From an uncultured Verrucomicrobia subdivision 3 bacterium (lineage in GTDB: Bacteria > Verrucomicrobiota > Verrucomicrobiia > Limisphaerales > UBA8199): 64,000 bases of DNA. The DNA lies in assembly GCA_903913865.1 (NCBI GenBank), contig CAIWMU010000226.1, positions 1-64,000 on the forward strand, written 5' to 3'. How positions within the stretch are numbered: the first letter of the stretch is position 1; every line of letters begins with the position of its first letter. The notes below the pieces were generated by a model, which saw only the letters and a list, made by a program, of their open reading frames with translations, was not told the origin of the DNA and ran no database searches. Position numbers and translations under genes: made by a program. Positions 19,660-31,800 of the stretch are shown piece after piece.

Positions 19660-19785
19660 CTACTTCTTTTTCACAGGGGTCTGCTTTGCCGTAGCAGCAT
19701 CCTTCTTCTTCTGCGCGCTGCTCTGAACTTTGGTCTGCTTCTGCGTCGCCTGCTTCTGCACAGACTTCGGTGATCGGTCTCCCAT
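19660..19785 (-). CDS. Small Lys/Gln-rich protein (MGDRSPK family-like)
   Basis: 41 aa, below the ORF-track cut-off: MGDRSPKSVQKQATQKQTKV, then a KKK-rich tail ending in PVKKK. It is supported by a strong Shine-Dalgarno (AAGGAGAACATT before ATG). I have a memory of similarly sized conserved small proteins beginning M-x-x-x-SPK with repeated QKQ/K units in several phyla, of unknown function. The composition suggests an unstructured nucleic-acid- or ribosome-binding peptide. It lies between the minisatellite and the LamG gene terminator. Confidence 0.65.
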   Translation of the reverse strand: MGDRSPKSVQKQATQKQTKVQSSAQKKKDAATAKQTPVKKK

Positions 19786-19901
19786 AATGTTCTCCTTCTC
19801 CTGTGGATTGTCTAATCACCGGGATTCTTCGTTTCCCCGGTAGCACTTCACGAAAATGCGCTTTCTTTGGCCTTCTTGTAAACAAAACAATCAAAGAAAA
19901 A

Positions 19902-19930
19902 GGGCGGCCGGGAGAAAATCCCGACCGCCC
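19902..19930 (-). terminator. Rho-independent terminator of the LamG gene
   Basis: On the minus strand GGGCGGTCGGGA, a TTTTC loop and TCCCGGCCGCCC form a 12-bp stem (one wobble) followed by CTTTTTCTTTG. It lies 38 bp downstream of the LamG/Ig-like gene stop. Confidence 0.85.
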
Positions 19931-19968
19931 ATGATCACTGGCAATACCTATTGCCAACGCAAACTTCG

Positions 19969-22900
19969 TTATTCAATGAAGCTGACACGATAGAACTTCT
20001 TGGCCGCCGACGGGGCAACCTCGTAGTGCGGGGAATAGGCTCCCACCGCTGTCCACGGTCCATTCACATCATCAGCCTGGAGCAGGGTCCCGAGCGTGCT
20101 GCCCGGAGCCCATGTCAGCACCAGCTTGCCGGCGACCACGCTTGCATTCAGCTTCACGGTGCCAGGGACGTCGAAGCTGCTGTTCGAGTTGGTCGCAGCG
20201 TAATGAATCGCGTAGGCCTCATATTGTGTCAAAGCCCGGCGCCACACAGCCAGATCGTCGATCGTGGCAGATCCGTCCTCGGAATACACTGCTGTCGGAT
20301 CCTGACCGATGTTCCAGGTGTTGCCACTGTCCAGATTTCCAGCGGCTGAGCACGGACGGCTGTCAACTTGAACACCATCAAGGTAGGTAACTGCCGCACC
20401 CGTCCTTGTGAAGGTATGGAGCAGATGATGCCAATCACCATTTACGAGCGTGGCGTCTCCACCATAGACCTGAACGCTACCATTCAGACTATAGGACCAA
20501 CCGGCCCGCATATAGGACGGAGCGAACGTGATACCAGCGTTGCCGTAGGAGTTCAAGGCGCTGCAGAGGAACGGAAGGTCACCGTTCGTCTGACCCACAT
20601 CGTGCTTCACCCAGTAGGAAACCGAGAAGTCGGTGCTCGCACCGAAGTTCAGGTCCGTGGGCTTGCCAAGGGTCACATAGTTGACCGAGGGAATGGAGTT
20701 GGATGTGCTGTAGAACAGTGCACTGCCGAACTTGCCCGGCACGAAGCTCGGAGCCCCAACTGCGGTTCCGGCGTTGCCGCGACCGGATGCATCAGCATAA
20801 TCACCATCGAACTTCAGGTGCATCACAAGGCCATTGGTCACGTTGACAAACGCAGGCCCCGCAGGCACAACCGCGAACGCCGCGGCAGGACTGTTCGTTG
20901 ATCCGGTCCCGTTTGAGGCACGGAGGTAGTAGGCACCGGCGTTGGAACTGGTGCAGCTCAAGTTGAGCGCCGTGGTCGTCGCCCCCGAGACAGCCGCCCC
21001 GTTCTTATACCACTGGTAGGTGATAGGAATAGGACCATCGGCCGCCCCTGTCAGGGTCACCGTGGCCGAGGGCTTCTCAACAACTTCCTGAGAGAGGGGA
21101 ACTGTCAACCAGAACGGAGGAATCGCCACGGGGAAGAGCGCCTTGGAGTAATGGTTCTGAACCTGGGCCAACGTCAAACCGTTGGTATAAACCAGCACTT
21201 CGTCGATCTGCCCATTGAAGAGGTTTCCGATAGATGTCCCATTCAATGCCCCAATCAAGAGCGGAGCCGCAGCGTTGCGCTCGAAGTTGACATAACCGAC
21301 ACCGTCCCACTGACCGTTGATATAAACCTTGAGGGACGTATCATACACCATCACGACGTGTTTCCACTGGCCAGCGATGATGCCATCTCCCGCGGTCGCT
21401 GAGGGCACGTAGTAACTTGCACCACTCTGGCTAACACCACCGCTCCAGGAACCATTCGGGTAGGTGCGCAACCAGTAACCTTGGGGAACCGCAGAACGAC
21501 TCGACACCGGGCACATATCAGCATTCATTACAGATGTCTTGGCCCAGCACTCGATCGTGAAGGTCTGAGCGTTCAGGAGCGAGGAATAAGGAACATAGCC
21601 ATAAACCTTGGTGGTTCCGTCAAAGGTAACCGCCTTGTCGCTGCTGCCAACGATGGCACCGGCCGCACCGACCGTCACGTTGCCGGACGCCGATTCGTTC
21701 GTATAGTAACCATCGTGACGTCCCATCGAATCAACGAGGGTCGTGGCGCTGGTTTCATTCATGCGGAACCAGGCTTGAGGCTTGTCAGCAACAATCGCGG
21801 TCTCGTAAGTGTTGGCCGGGGTCAGCACTGTAACCACAGCAGGGCCACCAGTGGCATTGCCAGCCGCATTCGAAATGGAGACAGTGTAACTGCCGCTGTT
21901 TGTGGCCACCACAACGGGGATCACATAGGAGGACTTGGTCGCTCCGGTGATCGCCGCACCACCCTTGGACCATTGGTAACGGAGACCGCCACCACTGCCG
22001 ACAACCGACAGGGTCAAAGATCCGTTAATATACAGGGTGCGACCTGCAGGAGCAGTGACAACCGCAGGAGCCTGTGCTGAATTGACGGAGATGCTCGCGG
22101 CGCCGCTCGTTGCGGAACCGAAGGAGTTTCCAACCACGCAATCGTAGCTTCCCGCATCGGCCAGGGCCACGGCGGCCTTCGACAAGGCACTGGTGGTTGC
22201 ACCGGCGATCGGACTGGAGTCCTTCCGCCATTGGTAGGTCAGGTTCGGCGTCCCACCGGCATCCACCTTGAGGACAAGGGCGTCACCTTCGAAAACGGGA
22301 TCCACAGGCACCTGGGGATCATTGAAGACACGCACGGGAACATTCCCGACTGCTGCACCATACTGGGTGTAAAGTTCACCGACGCCAAGCGCGCGATTGA
22401 AGACGGCGACATCATCAATGGAACCGTTGAAATACCGGCTGGCGTTCAGCGAATCAGCCCCAAGCTGTGTAACTCCCTCAAAGGCCTGGTTCGCGTGCGG
22501 CGTGGTATTGGTGACCCCTGCAAAATTCGCGAAATTCACGCGATCACAGAGGTAGAGTGCCGCCTGGGTTGGCTGCACCACCAGGGCCACATAGGCCCAG
22601 TCATTGTCAGGGAGGCTGGCAAAACCAGAGTCGGCTGCTGGGCTCCAGTTGTAGGAAACGGCATCATTGTTCCAGTTGTAACCGATTCCAAGACCGCCAT
22701 AAACGGCATCGATCGTCAGACCGGCCACGGTGGTTCCAGAGCGGCTCAGCATCAAACCGGCAGCAAGAGGCTGAGCTCCGTTTGCCTTGATCCATCCGCA
22801 CATGGTCACTGTGTTGGTGGCCAGCTTGAGCGCCGGGAGGGCAACGCTGCCACCCGTGCCGTCAAAGCTGACAGCGTTGTTGCCAGCTTCGAAACCTGCA

Positions 22901-23847
22901 TATGCCGGGGAACGGGGCCCAACAGCGGCGGGATGCGCACCTGAGGCATACACGGCTGTTCCAGCCGAACCCAGAGAGCCCAGATTCGAAGCAAGGGAGT
23001 CACCCGGCTCGTTGAGGGGCAGATACACCAGAGGGCTGTTGGCCAGAATAACGCTCCCATAACCTGCAGCGTTTGTAGAAGCCGCGCCATAATGAGTCGC
23101 AATATCACCAGCACTCAGAACGGTGTTGTAATAGGCAACCTCATCAGCCTTGCCAGCCCATCGAAATCCAGCATCCGAACGCATTCCGACCGCAAAGGCT
23201 CCATCGGTGCCCGGAATGTAGCTCGTGGGGGTACCTGAGTTGGCCATTACACCGTTGATATACATCTTCGCTGTGGTCCCATCGAACGTAACGGCCAGAT
23301 GGTTCCAGTTTCCAACCACACTCCCTCCGGTTGAGCTAATGTCAAGCGAAACGGCGGTGCCGTTCTGGTTGTACATGCGCAGGTTGTATCCCACTGCGGC
23401 ATTCTGATAAATCAACCATCCGGACCGGGGACTTGCAAAATGGCCACTGGCCAGAACGCAGTTGGCACTTGATGCATCCGCGTTCACCCAAGCCTCCACG
23501 GAGAAGGTGGCCGGATTCAGGGCTGCGTTATAGGGGATCAGCACATCCTGGCTGGATCCGTCAAAATGAGCTGCCGTGGTGCCGTTGGCAAGAGCGCCGG
23601 TCGCACCCCGGAAAAATCCTTGTGAACCCTCGTAGGTTCCATTTCCCGTGGCTCCCAGCGAACCGCTGTTTGCGGCTGTAGTTACCGCTACCTGGGGTGG
23701 GGTCGTTTCATTCAACCGCCAATAGCCCACAGGGCCTTGGGAGAGAACGGTGGATTGGTAGTCTGCATGCGCGGGGAGCGCTGCGGACAGTGCCAGAAGC
23801 GCAGCTCCGGCAAGATGTCTACGGGCTTTATTGTACTTTACTTTCAT
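19969..23847 (-). CDS. Giant exported LamG / Ig-like repeat surface protein
   Basis: 1292 aa with a signal peptide (MKVKYNKARRHLAGAALLAL SAALPAHA). It has four LamG/concanavalin-A-like jelly-roll modules (roughly 35-255, 265-500, 685-915, 1010-1215), each with VGYWRLNE/VYLPLNEPGD-type starts and WNHLAVTFDG or WKHVVMVYD strands. Ig-like modules with YQWxKxGxxIxGATxxxL and AGSYxCVVGNSFG motifs lie at about 505-685 (two) and 920-1000 (one). The last 70 residues (LQADDVNGPWTAVGAY ... KKFYRVSFIE) are a tail seen in many verrucomicrobial exported proteins. It is probably a cell-surface or outer-membrane adhesin/glycan-binding protein. No enzyme domain. The pseudopilin gene lies 237 bp upstream on the same strand. 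Confidence 0.88.
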   Translation of the reverse strand: MKVKYNKARRHLAGAALLALSAALPAHADYQSTVLSQGPVGYWRLNETTPPQVAVTTAANSGSLGATGNGTYEGSQGFFRGATGALANGTTAAHFDGSSQDVLIPYNAALNPATFSVEAWVNADASSANCVLASGHFASPRSGWLIYQNAAVGYNLRMYNQNGTAVSLDISSTGGSVVGNWNHLAVTFDGTTAKMYINGVMANSGTPTSYIPGTDGAFAVGMRSDAGFRWAGKADEVAYYNTVLSAGDIATHYGAASTNAAGYGSVILANSPLVYLPLNEPGDSLASNLGSLGSAGTAVYASGAHPAAVGPRSPAYAGFEAGNNAVSFDGTGGSVALPALKLATNTVTMCGWIKANGAQPLAAGLMLSRSGTTVAGLTIDAVYGGLGIGYNWNNDAVSYNWSPAADSGFASLPDNDWAYVALVVQPTQAALYLCDRVNFANFAGVTNTTPHANQAFEGVTQLGADSLNASRYFNGSIDDVAVFNRALGVGELYTQYGAAVGNVPVRVFNDPQVPVDPVFEGDALVLKVDAGGTPNLTYQWRKDSSPIAGATTSALSKAAVALADAGSYDCVVGNSFGSATSGAASISVNSAQAPAVVTAPAGRTLYINGSLTLSVVGSGGGLRYQWSKGGAAITGATKSSYVIPVVVATNSGSYTVSISNAAGNATGGPAVVTVLTPANTYETAIVADKPQAWFRMNETSATTLVDSMGRHDGYYTNESASGNVTVGAAGAIVGSSDKAVTFDGTTKVYGYVPYSSLLNAQTFTIECWAKTSVMNADMCPVSSRSAVPQGYWLRTYPNGSWSGGVSQSGASYYVPSATAGDGIIAGQWKHVVMVYDTSLKVYINGQWDGVGYVNFERNAAAPLLIGALNGTSIGNLFNGQIDEVLVYTNGLTLAQVQNHYSKALFPVAIPPFWLTVPLSQEVVEKPSATVTLTGAADGPIPITYQWYKNGAAVSGATTTALNLSCTSSNAGAYYLRASNGTGSTNSPAAAFAVVPAGPAFVNVTNGLVMHLKFDGDYADASGRGNAGTAVGAPSFVPGKFGSALFYSTSNSIPSVNYVTLGKPTDLNFGASTDFSVSYWVKHDVGQTNGDLPFLCSALNSYGNAGITFAPSYMRAGWSYSLNGSVQVYGGDATLVNGDWHHLLHTFTRTGAAVTYLDGVQVDSRPCSAAGNLDSGNTWNIGQDPTAVYSEDGSATIDDLAVWRRALTQYEAYAIHYAATNSNSSFDVPGTVKLNASVVAGKLVLTWAPGSTLGTLLQADDVNGPWTAVGAYSPHYEVAPSAAKKFYRVSFIE

Positions 23848-24084
23848 ACCTGTCGTTTTTTTGAGTTGCAGTGGGGTTGTTGCCTTGCTGTTCCGTCATA
23901 ACCGACACGCTCTGCCAACTTCGAACGGCACTGCTTTCCGTCCGTAACACCTGACCAAGCGCGCTTTTTCCAACGTTTCCAGATGGACATAGGTCCACCC
24001 GGATAACAGAGAATTTACCTTCGAACCAAAATCTTACATGCTCGACTCTCAGGGAGGATTCCCCTCCCTGAAGCCAGGCGACTT

Positions 24085-25011
<927 letters not shown>

Positions 25012-25927
25012 CTGTTCTCCAGCCTTCATCGATTCAAGCACTACGACTTCCGATTGACAATAGCATTCTGCAGGCCAAACCTGATTCGCAGGGTGTCTTT
25101 GCCAACGTAAGTTCCTCCGCAGCAGTCGCTTCAGGCGCCCAATCCGAGACTCGGTTGGACGGAAACGACTCTTCAAGCTGGCGAAATTGAAGCAGACTGG
25201 TCTCCATTCGCCAGAACTCAGGCCCTTTAACTCTCAGGAGGAAATGAACGGCGCCGGCTCCCAAGCGGGAGTCTCTTCGAGAGCCATTCAAGCAGCACAA
25301 CAACATAATCTAGGGCTAGTGAACGGATTTTTGCCCCCGTCCACCCGTAATGCAAGAAGAAAAGTTGCAAAATCTATAAGCTATGTCTGTTTTATCATAA
25401 GAGCATGGGTAGCTTGGCTCCAGAGACGTTGGGTCACGCCGAATGTGAGCCAATTATGGCGCGGTTTTGCCTATCAGTTTCTTGCTCTTTCATTTGGTAT
25501 CCCGACCAGTTCAGCTTTCTGATAAAATAGAAGTTGGCTCGAGTATGCCGATTGGGATAGTGGTTGTTTGCCTATCCGGCATTCCCCGCATCTCTTGACC
25601 GGAACTTGGCCGAGCACAACAAACCCTGCACCAGGACCGACTCCCGGTGTTGAAACTTGTTCACGTTCTGCAACTCCCTCTTTCCATACATTCCAGCCCC
25701 TACAAAGTGGCCCCCCTTCTTATGCTCGGCAATCCATGCCGAAAGTCTACCGGACGGAAGAGACCTTTGTGGCAACCATTTGTTTCCTCTACCGTTCCTC
25801 CCCCCATTCACATTCTTTTTGAGGCAGGACGTGATCCAGTTCACATTGTGTTGGAGTTGGACAAAAGTCCGGCTTGGGCTAAATTTCCATAGTCGGTCTA
25901 AATAAAACAACCTCAACACAGCATTTT
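25012..25927. other. Gene-poor 0.9-kb region, more AT-rich than its neighbours
   Basis: 916 bp between the divergent pseudopilin and peroxiredoxin. The ORFs listed on both strands have no recognisable protein character or consistent codon use. Stretches such as AAAATCTATAAGCTATG and CTGATAAAATAGAAG are clearly AT-rich compared with the genome. It could hold decayed gene remnants or long regulatory leaders. I see no tRNA or known riboswitch fold. Confidence 0.5.
25857..25885 (+). promoter_or_regulatory. Candidate promoter of the peroxiredoxin gene
   Basis: TTGGAC (25857-25862), 17-bp spacer, TAAATT (25880-25885), with a 42-bp leader to the ATG. The -35 box is weak; spacing and -10 are good. 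Confidence 0.35.
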
Positions 25928-26560
25928 ATGGCAGTATTAGTTGGCAAAAAAGCACCCGTTTTTCACGCCTCAGCCGTCATCGACGGAGGGGAAATGACTG
26001 AGAAGTTCTCCCTGGATCAATATTTGGGTAAGAAGTATGTCGTCTTCTACTTTTACCCGGCAGACTTCACCTTCGTCTGTCCAACGGAGATTCTAGCCTT
26101 TCAAAAACGGGCAGCCGAATTTGAAAAGCGCAATGTAGCGGTCGTCGGCTGCTCCGTGGATTCCCAATTTTCCCACTGGAAGTGGTTGAACACGGAGGTA
26201 AATGACGGCGGCATCAAGGGTGTCAAATATCCCCTCGTGGCCGACCAGTCCAAGACCATCGCAAGTGCCTACGATGTGCTGGCAGGTGATTACGAGGCGG
26301 GGGAAAACGGGGAACTCCTGTTTGTCGGCACCCCGATGGCCTATCGAGGTCTCTTCCTGATCGACAAAAACGGTATCGTGCAACATCAGGTTGTGAACAA
26401 TTTCCCGCTAGGCCGCAGCGTTGATGAAGTGCTGCGCATGGTGGACGCCCTCCAATTCACCGAGGAAAACGGCGAAGTGTGCCCGATGGACTGGCACCCG
26501 GGCGAGGATGCCATGAAGGCAACTCCTGAAGGTGTCGCGGCCTATCTGAGCAAACACTAG
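25928..26560 (+). CDS. ahpC: Peroxiredoxin, AhpC/TSA family (typical 2-Cys)
   Basis: 210 aa, cytosolic thiol peroxidase reducing hydrogen peroxide and organic hydroperoxides. The peroxidatic Cys51 (DFTFVCPTE) and resolving Cys185 (GEVCPMDW) are both present, with WHPGEDAMK following. Compared with common AhpC, the segment after AYDVL contains about ten extra residues ([20 protein letters not shown]). No AhpF or thioredoxin reductase is adjacent, so the reductant is probably thioredoxin. Monocistronic, with a terminator about 50 bp after the stop. Confidence 0.93.
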   Translation: MAVLVGKKAPVFHASAVIDGGEMTEKFSLDQYLGKKYVVFYFYPADFTFVCPTEILAFQKRAAEFEKRNVAVVGCSVDSQFSHWKWLNTEVNDGGIKGVKYPLVADQSKTIASAYDVLAGDYEAGENGELLFVGTPMAYRGLFLIDKNGIVQHQVVNNFPLGRSVDEVLRMVDALQFTEENGEVCPMDWHPGEDAMKATPEGVAAYLSKH

Positions 26561-26607
26561 GATCAAGCTCCAGCCGCGACCGCAGGTTTCCTTCAGCTAC
26601 AATTCAG

Positions 26608-26649
26608 ATCCGGGGATTCGGGCTCCAATCCGCAATCCTCGGATTTTTT
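26608..26649 (+). terminator. Rho-independent terminator of ahpC
   Basis: ATCCGGGGATT pairs with AATCCTCGGAT (one G-T wobble) across a 15-nt loop and is followed by TTTTTT. Confidence 0.85.
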
Positions 26650-26730
26650 GTTGGTCTGCAGCCAGCAGACTCCCCCGTCCATTCACCACATTGCGTGGCG
26701 TTCGATTGCATGTATGTTACGCCGAACAAG

Positions 26731-28842
26731 ATGAGTCACACCCCACCCATCCACCCCCCGAACCACCTAAGCGGCGAGAAATCTCCATACCTCCTCCAAC
26801 ACCTGTATAACCCGGTGGACTGGCACCCCTGGCATCCAGCCACCTTCGAGCGGGCCCGGCGGGAGGGAAAGCCCATCCTGCTCAGCATCGGTTATTCCAC
26901 CTGCCATTGGTGCCATGTCATGAATCGCGAGTCCTTTCAGGACCCGCAGACCGCCCGGTTGCTGAACGAACACTTCATCAACATCAAGGTGGATCGGGAG
27001 GAACGGCCGGATGTGGACAAAATCTACATGAACTACCTGATCTCCCTGACCGGTCAGGGGGGATGGCCGATGAACGTCTTCCTCACCCCGGAGTTGAAAC
27101 CGTTCTATGGGGGCACCTATTTCCCCCCGAGGCCCGCACATGGCAGACCCGCATTCATTCAAATGCTGGATCAGATCGCCGCACTCTGGAAGGACCGACG
27201 CGGAGAACTTGAACTGCATGCCGGACAAACCCATTCCCGGCTGGACGGGATATCCTCCAAACGGTCAAAACCAGCCCCCCCTCCCGGCACAGATGCACTG
27301 TCTGAGGCCGCCGCAGCCCTTAAACATTCCTACGATCCCGATCACGGCGGATTTGGCCATGCCCCAAAATTCCCCCAACCCTCCCAGCCCCGGTTTCTCC
27401 TGCAGCAGGCCCACCGGACTGGCGATGCGGATGCAATCCGCATGGTCCTTCATACCTGCGAACGGATGGCCGCCGGTGGGATCCGTGACCACCTCGGAGG
27501 CGGCTTTTCCCGCTACTCCGTCGATGCAGAATGGCTTGTCCCGCATTTCGAGAAAATGCTCTACGACAACGCCCAGCTGGTTCAGCTCTATCTGGATGCC
27601 TTTCTGATCAGCAACAACCCGACCCACGCGGCCACTGTCCGCGACACGCTGGACTACATCCTTCGGGATATGACCCATCCCGAAGGGGGATTTTATTCTG
27701 CAGAGGATGCGGATAGCGAGGGGCATGAAGGCAAGTTCTACTGCTGGACACTGGAGGAACTGAGGCACCTGCTCACCCCCGCAGAATTGGAACTTGTCTC
27801 CAACCACTACGGGGTGACCCTTCAAGGCAACTTCACGGACCACAGTCACCCCGCACCGCTGAAAGGGCAGAACGTCCTGAGTCTCGTTCAGACCATATCC
27901 TCCTCAGAATCAAGCAGTTCTAAGCAGGAATGCACGGAAAATCAATCCGGCCTCCTCCAGTCGGCGAATCAGAAAATGCGAGTGGCCCGTGCACTCCGAA
28001 TCCGCCCCCATCTGGATGACAAAATCCTGACATCCTGGAACGGGCTCATGCTCGGAGCAATGGCCCGGGCTGGAATCGTGCTCGGCGAGAAACGCTACTC
28101 TGAGGCGGCAGAGAGGAACCTGACACTCCTGAAGTCGCGGCTCTGGGACGCCAAAACAGGAATCCTCCATCACCGCTGGCGCGATGGGGAGCGGGACACG
28201 GCACACCTGTTGAACGATTCAGCATTCCTGCTTTCCGGCCTGATCGACCTATACGAGGCCACCGTGGATCCCGATCATCTTGAATTCTCCATCACGCTGG
28301 CGGAAAGCATGTTAGCCCACTTTTACGATGGCGAAAACGGCGGATTCTGGCAGAGCCCCGCCGGGGCGGACGATTTGATCCTGCGTTTGAAGGATGATTC
28401 AGATGGAGCCGAACCCTCCGGCAATGGGGTGGCGGCGCTTGCCCTCATGAAACTGGCCAAAATCACGGGACGTGAAGACTTTCTCCAAGCCGCCCAATCC
28501 ACCTTCCGGCTGTTTTCTCAAATGCTCAGCCAGTTTCCACAGGCGATGCCCACCCTGCTGCAGGCACTCACCCTTTCCCTGGAGGAACCCCAATACGCGG
28601 CTGTCTCAGGCCACCCCACCCAACCCGAGGTGGCCAACCTGCTCCACGCCATTCACTCCGTCTATCAACCCGCAAGAATCGTTCATGGCACGACCGGTCC
28701 CGTGCAATTCCCGGCCACAGGCTCCCCGACCACTGCCACACCCGCAGTTCAGATCTGCACCAATGGAACCTGCCTGCCCCCGACCAACAACCCCGCCTTG
28801 GTAAGGCAACAACTGACATCAGAAGCCCCAGGTCAGGAATAA
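26731..28842 (+). CDS. Thioredoxin-domain protein of the DUF255/YyaL (spermatogenesis-associated 20) family
   Basis: 703 aa from [20 protein letters not shown] at 26731; the ORF-track start 12 codons upstream is less likely because the family begins with NRL/NHLxxExSPYLLQH. Residues 10-190 are a thioredoxin-like domain with CHWCH (about 57-61) in place of CxxC with DREERPDVD following. The rest is an (alpha/alpha)6-barrel like N-acylglucosamine 2-epimerases (GGFxxAPKFPxP, [20 protein letters not shown]). The biological role is unresolved, though the fold combination is highly conserved. No signal peptide. Monocistronic. Confidence 0.92.
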   Translation: MSHTPPIHPPNHLSGEKSPYLLQHLYNPVDWHPWHPATFERARREGKPILLSIGYSTCHWCHVMNRESFQDPQTARLLNEHFINIKVDREERPDVDKIYMNYLISLTGQGGWPMNVFLTPELKPFYGGTYFPPRPAHGRPAFIQMLDQIAALWKDRRGELELHAGQTHSRLDGISSKRSKPAPPPGTDALSEAAAALKHSYDPDHGGFGHAPKFPQPSQPRFLLQQAHRTGDADAIRMVLHTCERMAAGGIRDHLGGGFSRYSVDAEWLVPHFEKMLYDNAQLVQLYLDAFLISNNPTHAATVRDTLDYILRDMTHPEGGFYSAEDADSEGHEGKFYCWTLEELRHLLTPAELELVSNHYGVTLQGNFTDHSHPAPLKGQNVLSLVQTISSSESSSSKQECTENQSGLLQSANQKMRVARALRIRPHLDDKILTSWNGLMLGAMARAGIVLGEKRYSEAAERNLTLLKSRLWDAKTGILHHRWRDGERDTAHLLNDSAFLLSGLIDLYEATVDPDHLEFSITLAESMLAHFYDGENGGFWQSPAGADDLILRLKDDSDGAEPSGNGVAALALMKLAKITGREDFLQAAQSTFRLFSQMLSQFPQAMPTLLQALTLSLEEPQYAAVSGHPTQPEVANLLHAIHSVYQPARIVHGTTGPVQFPATGSPTTATPAVQICTNGTCLPPTNNPALVRQQLTSEAPGQE

Positions 28843-28869
28843 ACCCGCACTCCCATCGGATTCCCGGAT

Positions 28870-31800
28870 TCAGGGCTGCCAGCGCACCCGATAGAAGCGC
28901 CGTGCCAGGGTGGTCTCAGGATCCCACCACTGGAAGGCTCCGTTCGTTGATGCGATGGTGACCAATTCCTGCCAGTTCGCCAGATTCTCTGATGCCTCAA
29001 CGACAAAACCGCCCGGATCCCCTGCCCCGGTCAAACGGACAGGCCCATCAGGAGTCAGAACAAGCGGGTTGATTTGGGGAGGCACGGGAGGAATCACCGT
29101 CAGCAAGGCTGGATTGCTGGTAACGGAACCCCAAAAATTGGTTACAACCACAGAATAATACCCGGCCGAATTGGTAAGCACCCCGGGACGGGAGTAGCCG
29201 ATCCCGGTCGCCGCAGGAATGATTCCTCCGGCGAACCTCCATTGGTAGCTCAACGGCGGGGTCCCGGATGCCTCGACTGCAAAAGTCGCTGTTTTTCCAG
29301 CCTTAAGGGTCAAAGCCATCGGTTGGTTGGTGATCGTTGGGGGGAAGTTCAACCTCAACGCAAGCAGCCCGTTGTTGGAATCCAACGCATAGATCCGGTC
29401 CCCGTTAAAATCGATCGCGCCGGTTCCGGCGCCGGTATTATCGTTATCGGTGGCAAAGAGGTTCGTGGCCAACAGCAACGGGCTCGCAGGAGCTGCAGGA
29501 ATCGAATAGACCCGAAGATGGTTGGGCGAGGTGATGTTGATCCCGGCCAGCAGCCCCAGTGAGTTGTTCACCCCGATTGCCGAAACCCCGCTCGGAATGT
29601 CCGGATCCGCGTGAGTTCGTAGGATCGTCCCGGATCCTGTCCCGGTATTGTAGGAAACCTGTCGCAAGCTGCGCCCGTTGGCCCGACCCCAAAATGTATT
29701 GGAAGTGCCAAACGCCAACCCAAGACCAAAATCACCACCGGAAACCGCTGGAACCACAATATTCTGGGCCGTAAAAGTCGTCCCATTCACGGTTGAGAAA
29801 AGCACCACATTGGTTGATGCCCGGGATGCGGCGATGCACTGTGTGCCGGAACCGGCCCCACGAACATCCAAAGTGTCCCCCCAGCGCTGTGGATTTCCGG
29901 GGCTGGGGTCACCTGAGAAAGCAACAGTGGGAACGGTTCCGGGGTTGTCATCCGCCCATCGATAGATTTTGAACGCTGTGGTGGCCCCGCTGGTCGTCAG
30001 ATTCGCTGCATAAACAGCCCCATCATCAGCAACCCCCACCAGGGATAGCGTGTAGGTCCCGCCGGTGATCCCGGAGATATTCATCTCGTGCAGATCCGCG
30101 CCGCTCTCCGCATCCAGCACATACATGTGAAGGGATGAACTGGCACGGCTCACCAGAATGAGGCGCTTTGAAACAGGATTGAATGCCAGACCCCGTTCTG
30201 TCGGAAGAGCACTATTCGCAAGATAGGATCGGGAGCCGGGTGATAGCTGCCATAAAACCGAAAGTCTGCCCGGTGGCGGGGGAAGGCTGACTGAGAGCAA
30301 GGCAACCGTGCTGGTGATCGATCCATAGGCATTTGTGATCACCACCGTGTAAGGCCCGGCCTGGTTCGTGGAGGCTCCGTTGAGAGAGAGTCCAGTCGTG
30401 GTGGCCCCGGGAATGTTGGTTCCATACCAGCGCCACTGATAAGACAAAGGCGGGGTCCCGGTGGCCGCAACGGTGAACAAGGCGTTGCTCCCCTGAATCA
30501 CAGAGATGGGTTGCGGCTGGCTCGTGATTATCGGCTGCAGGAGCGGAGGCATCAGCAGATCAGCGGTCGCCACCACGCCGGAAGCAACGGTGACCATGCC
30601 TGTGACGGACAGAAAACCACCGAAGGTTGCGGTCACGGTGTAACTCCCGGGCGAAAGGTCAACAAAACCGTAAAACCCGGTCGCATCATTGGTTTGGGCA
30701 CGCGAAGCTGTTCCAGAGAGGGTCACCTTGACACCATCCAGCGGATTGGTTGTTCCTCCACCATAGACGAACCCCTTGATATGGCCTTTTGTCGGGGTGG
30801 ACTTCCAACTCATGACGGGAAGCGGCACCGCCTGATCAAAGATAGGCGGGGACACGACGTCATAACTACTCGCGGTGGTCAGCGCGCCCAGGAACGTAGC
30901 GCGGGAGACTCCGTCCTTGTTCGTCACCCTGAAACTGTAACCGCACGAACCTTCCGCAATTTTCCCGGTGGCCGTCGCGCTCCGGGTCTGGCGCATCTGA
31001 ACAATTGCCTCGGAAACACTGTTCAGGTAAATCCCGGGGCCTATCACCACATGCCTGTTGAACTTGTGGTCCTTGGCGAAGTTGCCCCAGTTCAGATAGT
31101 CGGTGGCATAGGTGGCCTGCCGGAAATAACTCATGGGGATGTTGATGTCCAGGATCCCCTCCTCCATCCATCCGCGCCAATCCTGCAGCACACTGTTCCA
31201 CGCCGCCGCAGAGCTGTACCACGTGGCATCACTGGTCGGCCCCGGTGCCCAAGTGATCGTATCGCAGGAGATCTTGATATTGGGCCGGACGGCGATGGCA
31301 TTCAGGTAAACCTTCCGTAAGAGACCCGTGACCTGATCCCGCCTGAACTGCTTCCAAAGCGTGTCGCTGGTTGAGGGCACCCCTGTGCGATTGAACAGCC
31401 TGTTGAACCGGGCCACCGTCACATCGTTGTAACCCTCGCTCGTGCTCGAATACCGGATGTAATCAAAGTTCAAACCGTCCACGTTGTAGTTCGTCACAAT
31501 GTCCATGCAGACGTTGAACGTGTGGGCTTGAACCCCGGGATGCCCTGGATCGAAGGTGTATTCGTTGCCGATGATCAGGTTGCCGTTGATGTCCTTCAGC
31601 AACCAATCCGGATGCAGATTCAGAGGATGGGTCGCCTGCGTGGGTGGGTTGGTTCCCTGATGCACATGGTAGGTCACAATCCACGCATGCACATCCACAT
31701 AGGGGCCGGCATTTGTGTTGTGGGCCTTCGCAACAAGGTCTGCGAGCGGGTCGAACGAGGCCGAGATATCCTTGCACTTCGGCTCGAATTTCGAAGCGTA

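Noticed and set aside
25187-25919. ORFs of 80-115 aa in the gap before ahpC
   Set aside because: No family match, no SD, low-quality composition; left as noncoding.
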